From assembly GCA_963741985.1 (NCBI GenBank), contig CAVUKD010000004.1:124001-188000 (forward strand): a stretch of DNA of 64,000 nucleotides, given 5' to 3'. Numbering within the stretch: position 1 is the first letter of the stretch; every line of letters starts with the position of its first letter. Below are positions 60,748-64,000 of the stretch, in pieces. The notes beneath the pieces were generated by a model that did not search any database, was not told the origin of the DNA, and saw nothing but the letters and a program-made list of their open reading frames with translations. This DNA comes from Cryomorpha sp963741985 (GTDB lineage Bacteria > Bacteroidota > Bacteroidia > Flavobacteriales_D > Cryomorphaceae). The position numbers and the translations under genes were made by a program.

Positions 60748-63700
60748 ATGAAAAATCTTACACTACTTTCTTTTGCAATTCTATTTTCAATTTCCGGCTT
60801 TTCGCAAAGCGATACTCCACTTTGGATGCGCTTTCCAAGTATCTCGCCCGATGGTTCGACCATTGCATTTTCCTATCAAGGCGACATATACACCGTGCCT
60901 GTAAGCGGCGGCGAAGCTACGGCCATAACCCTTCACGACGCGTATGAAAGTCATCCGATATGGAATCCCGCCGGCGACACAATCGCTTTTGCTTCCAATC
61001 GATATGGAAACGACGACATTTTTATCGTTTCCGCAAAAGGAGGAGCCCCTACCCGCCTTACTTTTCACAGCAGTGGCGACACTCCTTGCGACTTTACACC
61101 TGATGGCAAATCGATCATTTTTGAATCTTCGCGACTCGATGATGTGAAGTCTGTGCTATTCCCAGTCAGGTGTGCTGCCCGAGCTGTACAAAGTATCTGT
61201 GAACGGGCGGCAGAGTAGATCAAATAATGACTACTCCAGCCGAAATGGCTCAGTATAATTCGGATGGATCGGTAATCCTATTTTACGATCAAAAGGGATA
61301 CGAAGACCCCTATCGAAAACACCATACTTCTTCCATTACACGCGATATCTGGACGTACAATGTTGCGGACAGCACGTACACAAAAATCACTTCCTGGAAA
61401 GGTGAAGATCGGAATCCTGTATGGCACACCGATCAAAAAATGTATTTCCTGAGCGAGCGCGACGGATCTTTCAATGTATGGAAGTCAGATGTTTCTCCGA
61501 GTGCAGCACCCAATGCCAAACAAGTAAGTCACTTTACAACCAACCCTGTGCGCGATCTGTCGATATCGAATGACGGAATGCTCTGCTACTGGTACAACGG
61601 CGAAATTTATACGCAACTCGACCCAATGAACCGAAAAAAGTAGCTATTACGATTCACACAGATCGTCGGTATAATGAGGCGGTGGTGAAAGCTTATCAAT
61701 GGTGATGCCGATGAGTTTGATGTTTCGCCAAATGGAAAAGAAATCGCCTTTATCGTGCGCGGCGAAGTTTTCGTTACTTCGATCGATTATTCTGAAACGA
61801 AGCGCATTACGGACACACCCGAGCAGGAACGAAATCTGGATTTCAACAGCGACGGAACCAAGCTTCTGTACTCCGGAGAGCGCGGTGGAAGTTGGAATAT
61901 TTATGAAGCTTCGCTGGGGCGAAAGGAGGACAAGTATTTCTACAATGCCACGCTGGTAGAAGAAAAACCTGTGGTAGAAACCGATCAGGAAACTTTTCAA
62001 GCTACCTATTCACCCGACGATAAGGAAGTAGCCTTTTTGGAAAATCGAACTACGCTTGCGCGTGAAGAATCTGGCATCCGGAGAAATCCGTACCGTGATG
62101 CCCGGAAAGTATTCTTATAGTTATGCCGATGGAGATCAGTATTATACCTGGTCGCCCGACAGCAAATGGTTTCTGGTTCAATTTTTTGACAACGATCGCT
62201 GGAACGATCAAATCGGACTGGTGAATGCCTCCGGAAAAGAAGACCCGATAGATTTGAGCAAAAGCGGATACAGCAATTCCCGTCCGAAATTCGGAATGGA
62301 TGGCCAGGTAGTTTACTGGTCTTCGGATATGGAAGGGATGCGCTCACACGGAAGTTGGGGTTCCCAATCAGATGTTTTTGCGCTTTTTCTTACCGAAGAT
62401 GCTTACAATCGTTTCACTATGAATGAAGCTGATTATGCCTTCTGGAAAGAAAATAATGAAGATAAGGACAAAGACAAAGCCGATTCGGATGATGACAAGA
62501 AGGATAAGAAAAAAGACGATGAAGACAAGAAAGAAGAGCCGGCTAAACCTTTGAAAGTAGAATGGGACGGATTGCAAGATCGAAAAGTGAAACTCACTAT
62601 GTTTTCATCTTTTTTATCTGATTTCCTCTTGGATGAGAAAGGTGAAAACCTATACTTTCTGACCAGCACCGGCGAGAAAGATGACTTGTGGAAGACAAAT
62701 TTCAAAAAGAAAGAAACCAAGATATTTACTACCTTAAATTCCGGCGGGTCAAAATTAGAATTCGGGGATAAAGAGAAATTTATCTACTTAAATAACAGCG
62801 GAAATCTGACTCAGGTAAAGGTGGAAGACGGCAGCACGGAGGCAATAAAGATTAAGTCAGAAATGAATTTGAACACCGATGCCGAGCGGGCATATATGTT
62901 TGAACATGCCTGGCGACAATTCAAAGAAAAATTCTATGTGAAAGATATGCAGGGGGTTGATTGGGAGATGTACAAAGAAAATTACAAGAAGTTTCTACCT
63001 TATATCAATAACCGGTATGACTTTGCAAATCTTTTGAGCGAAATGCTCGGAGAAGTAAATGCCTCGCATACAGGAGGACATACTTCCCATTCGGAACCAA
63101 CAGACGATGCTACCGCAGCTCTCGGATTTTTTCCCGACAATTCATACCATGGCCCCGGAATAAAAGTCGCTGAGGTGATGGACAAAAGTCCTCTGATCAA
63201 TGAGAAGGGGAAGGTAAAAGCGGGTGTGATTATTACAAAAATCAATGGACACACCATTGGTGCGGATGAAAACTATTATCCCTTGCTCAACCGCAAAGCG
63301 GGAGATAAAATTCTGGTAGAATTTAACAACCCGAAAACCGGGGATACCTGGACTGAAGTGGAGGAGCCGATAAGTCTAAGAAAAGAGAATCAATTGGCGT
63401 ATGAACGTTGGGTAAAATCGCGTGAAGAGGCAGCAGAGCGCCTTTCAGACGGCAAAATTGGGTATGTGCATGTGCGCGGGATGAATTCTGAAAGCTTCCG
63501 CAAAGTGTATAGCAGAGCGCTGGGGGAATTGAATGACAAAGACGCGCTGATTGTAGACACCCGTTTCAATGGCGGTGGCTGGTTGCACGACGATCTCGCA
63601 ACTTTCCTGAGTGGCGAACCCTATATACAATTCGTGCCGCGCGGCCAGGACAATATGGGCGCAGAACCAATGAACAAATGGCAAAAACCCTCAGCTGTTC

Positions 63701-64000
63701 TCATCAGTGAGAGCAATTATTCCGATGCACACATGTTTCCGTATACGTACAAATATTTCCATATTGGAAAATTGATTGGAATGCCCGTCCCTGGCACGGG
63801 AACCGCCGTTTGGTGGGAAAGTATGCTGGATGGAACGGTTTTCGGAGTTCCACAGATCGGAATGCGCGACATGACCACCGGTAAAATGCTCGAAAATCAG
63901 GAGTTGGAGCCGGATATCAGGGTTCAAAATGATCCCGGAAAAGCAGCTCGTGGCGAGGACCAGCAGCTGGAAGCCGCGGTTAAAGAACTCCTGAAGGAAA
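60748..64000 (+). pseudogene. tricorn-type S41 protease, five frameshifts, C-terminal end cut off
   Basis: Joined frames give a secreted protein of about 1080 residues: signal peptide ending GFSQ, a TolB-like six-bladed propeller (SISPDGSTIAFSYQG), and a Lys/Asp-rich linker (62450-62535). A C1 domain with NASHTGG (catalytic His), a PDZ-like domain and the S41 core with SNYSDAHMFPY (catalytic Ser) follow. Frame changes occur at about 61164 (+1), 61204 (+1), 61628 (-1), 61692 (+1) and 62057 (+1). From 62057 to the edge the frame is open. Tricorn homologues degrade peptides. Coding sense survives between the shifts, so either very recent decay or sequence error explains them. Confidence 0.85.

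Noticed and set aside
61227..62120. Separate small propeller proteins in the last 3 kb
   Set aside because: They are pieces of one tricorn-type protease separated by single-base shifts.

Overview
The window comes from a member of the Bacteroidota, most likely a Flavobacteriia-like aerobe. The signs are a type IX secretion C-terminal domain on a subtilase, many matches to the Bacteroidota -7 promoter box TAnnTTTG, almost no Shine-Dalgarno sequences, a TonB-dependent receptor, PorT-like barrels, 7TM-DISM/LytTR signalling and a DUF4139 protein. The species cannot be named from the sequence. It is chromosomal: housekeeping genes (thioredoxin, proC, aconitase, formate-THF ligase, cold-shock protein) are mixed with envelope genes. 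I see no rRNA, tRNA, CRISPR array, phage or complete insertion sequence.

Layout. 1-5.6 kb: flavoprotein (cut by the left edge), thioredoxin, diheme cytochrome c, outer-membrane phospholipase A, sodium:solute symporter. 6.0-10.5 kb: a four-gene minus-strand operon of glycosyltransferase, MORN-like protein, lipoprotein and T9SS-exported subtilase. 11.3-16.8 kb: beta-carbonic anhydrase, a DUF6326 pseudogene with three in-frame stops, a DUF808 membrane protein, a histidine kinase/LytTR pair and a small ferredoxin. 17-24 kb: a GH16-like lipoprotein, a 125-bp palindromic element, proC, a DsbA-like protein, a Nudix hydrolase and two tandem paralogous envelope proteins. 24-27.4 kb: an RsmI-like methylase overlapping a low-molecular-weight phosphatase whose promoter abuts a 7-bp tandem repeat, then a DUF4139 protein. 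28-34 kb: a MarR-controlled RND efflux operon. 34-43 kb: small secreted, TPR and barrel proteins, a kinase-like protein of unknown role, a radical SAM protein and a PqiA-like protein. 43-54 kb: aconitase, a barrel protein, an OmpA-family protein with a ten-residue repeat domain, formate-THF ligase, a VOC protein and a cold-shock protein.

55.4-58.7 kb holds a compact candidate copper-uptake cluster: a small Cys/His protein, a Met-rich lipoprotein, and a TonB receptor with the CxxxM and HxM ligands of OprC plus a CxCxxxCxC motif. The receptor has one frameshift. 59.7-60.5 kb is a decayed toxin-antitoxin module: the antitoxin frame has an amber stop, and what looks like the toxin start is fused in frame to an O6-alkylguanine-DNA methyltransferase. 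The last 3.2 kb is a tricorn-type S41 protease whose first third has five single-base frameshifts; it leaves the right edge almost complete.

The density of indels between 58 and 62 kb may mean real gene decay or poor consensus. Several genes have the -7 box only 4-8 bases before the start codon, which suggests leaderless or nearly leaderless mRNAs.
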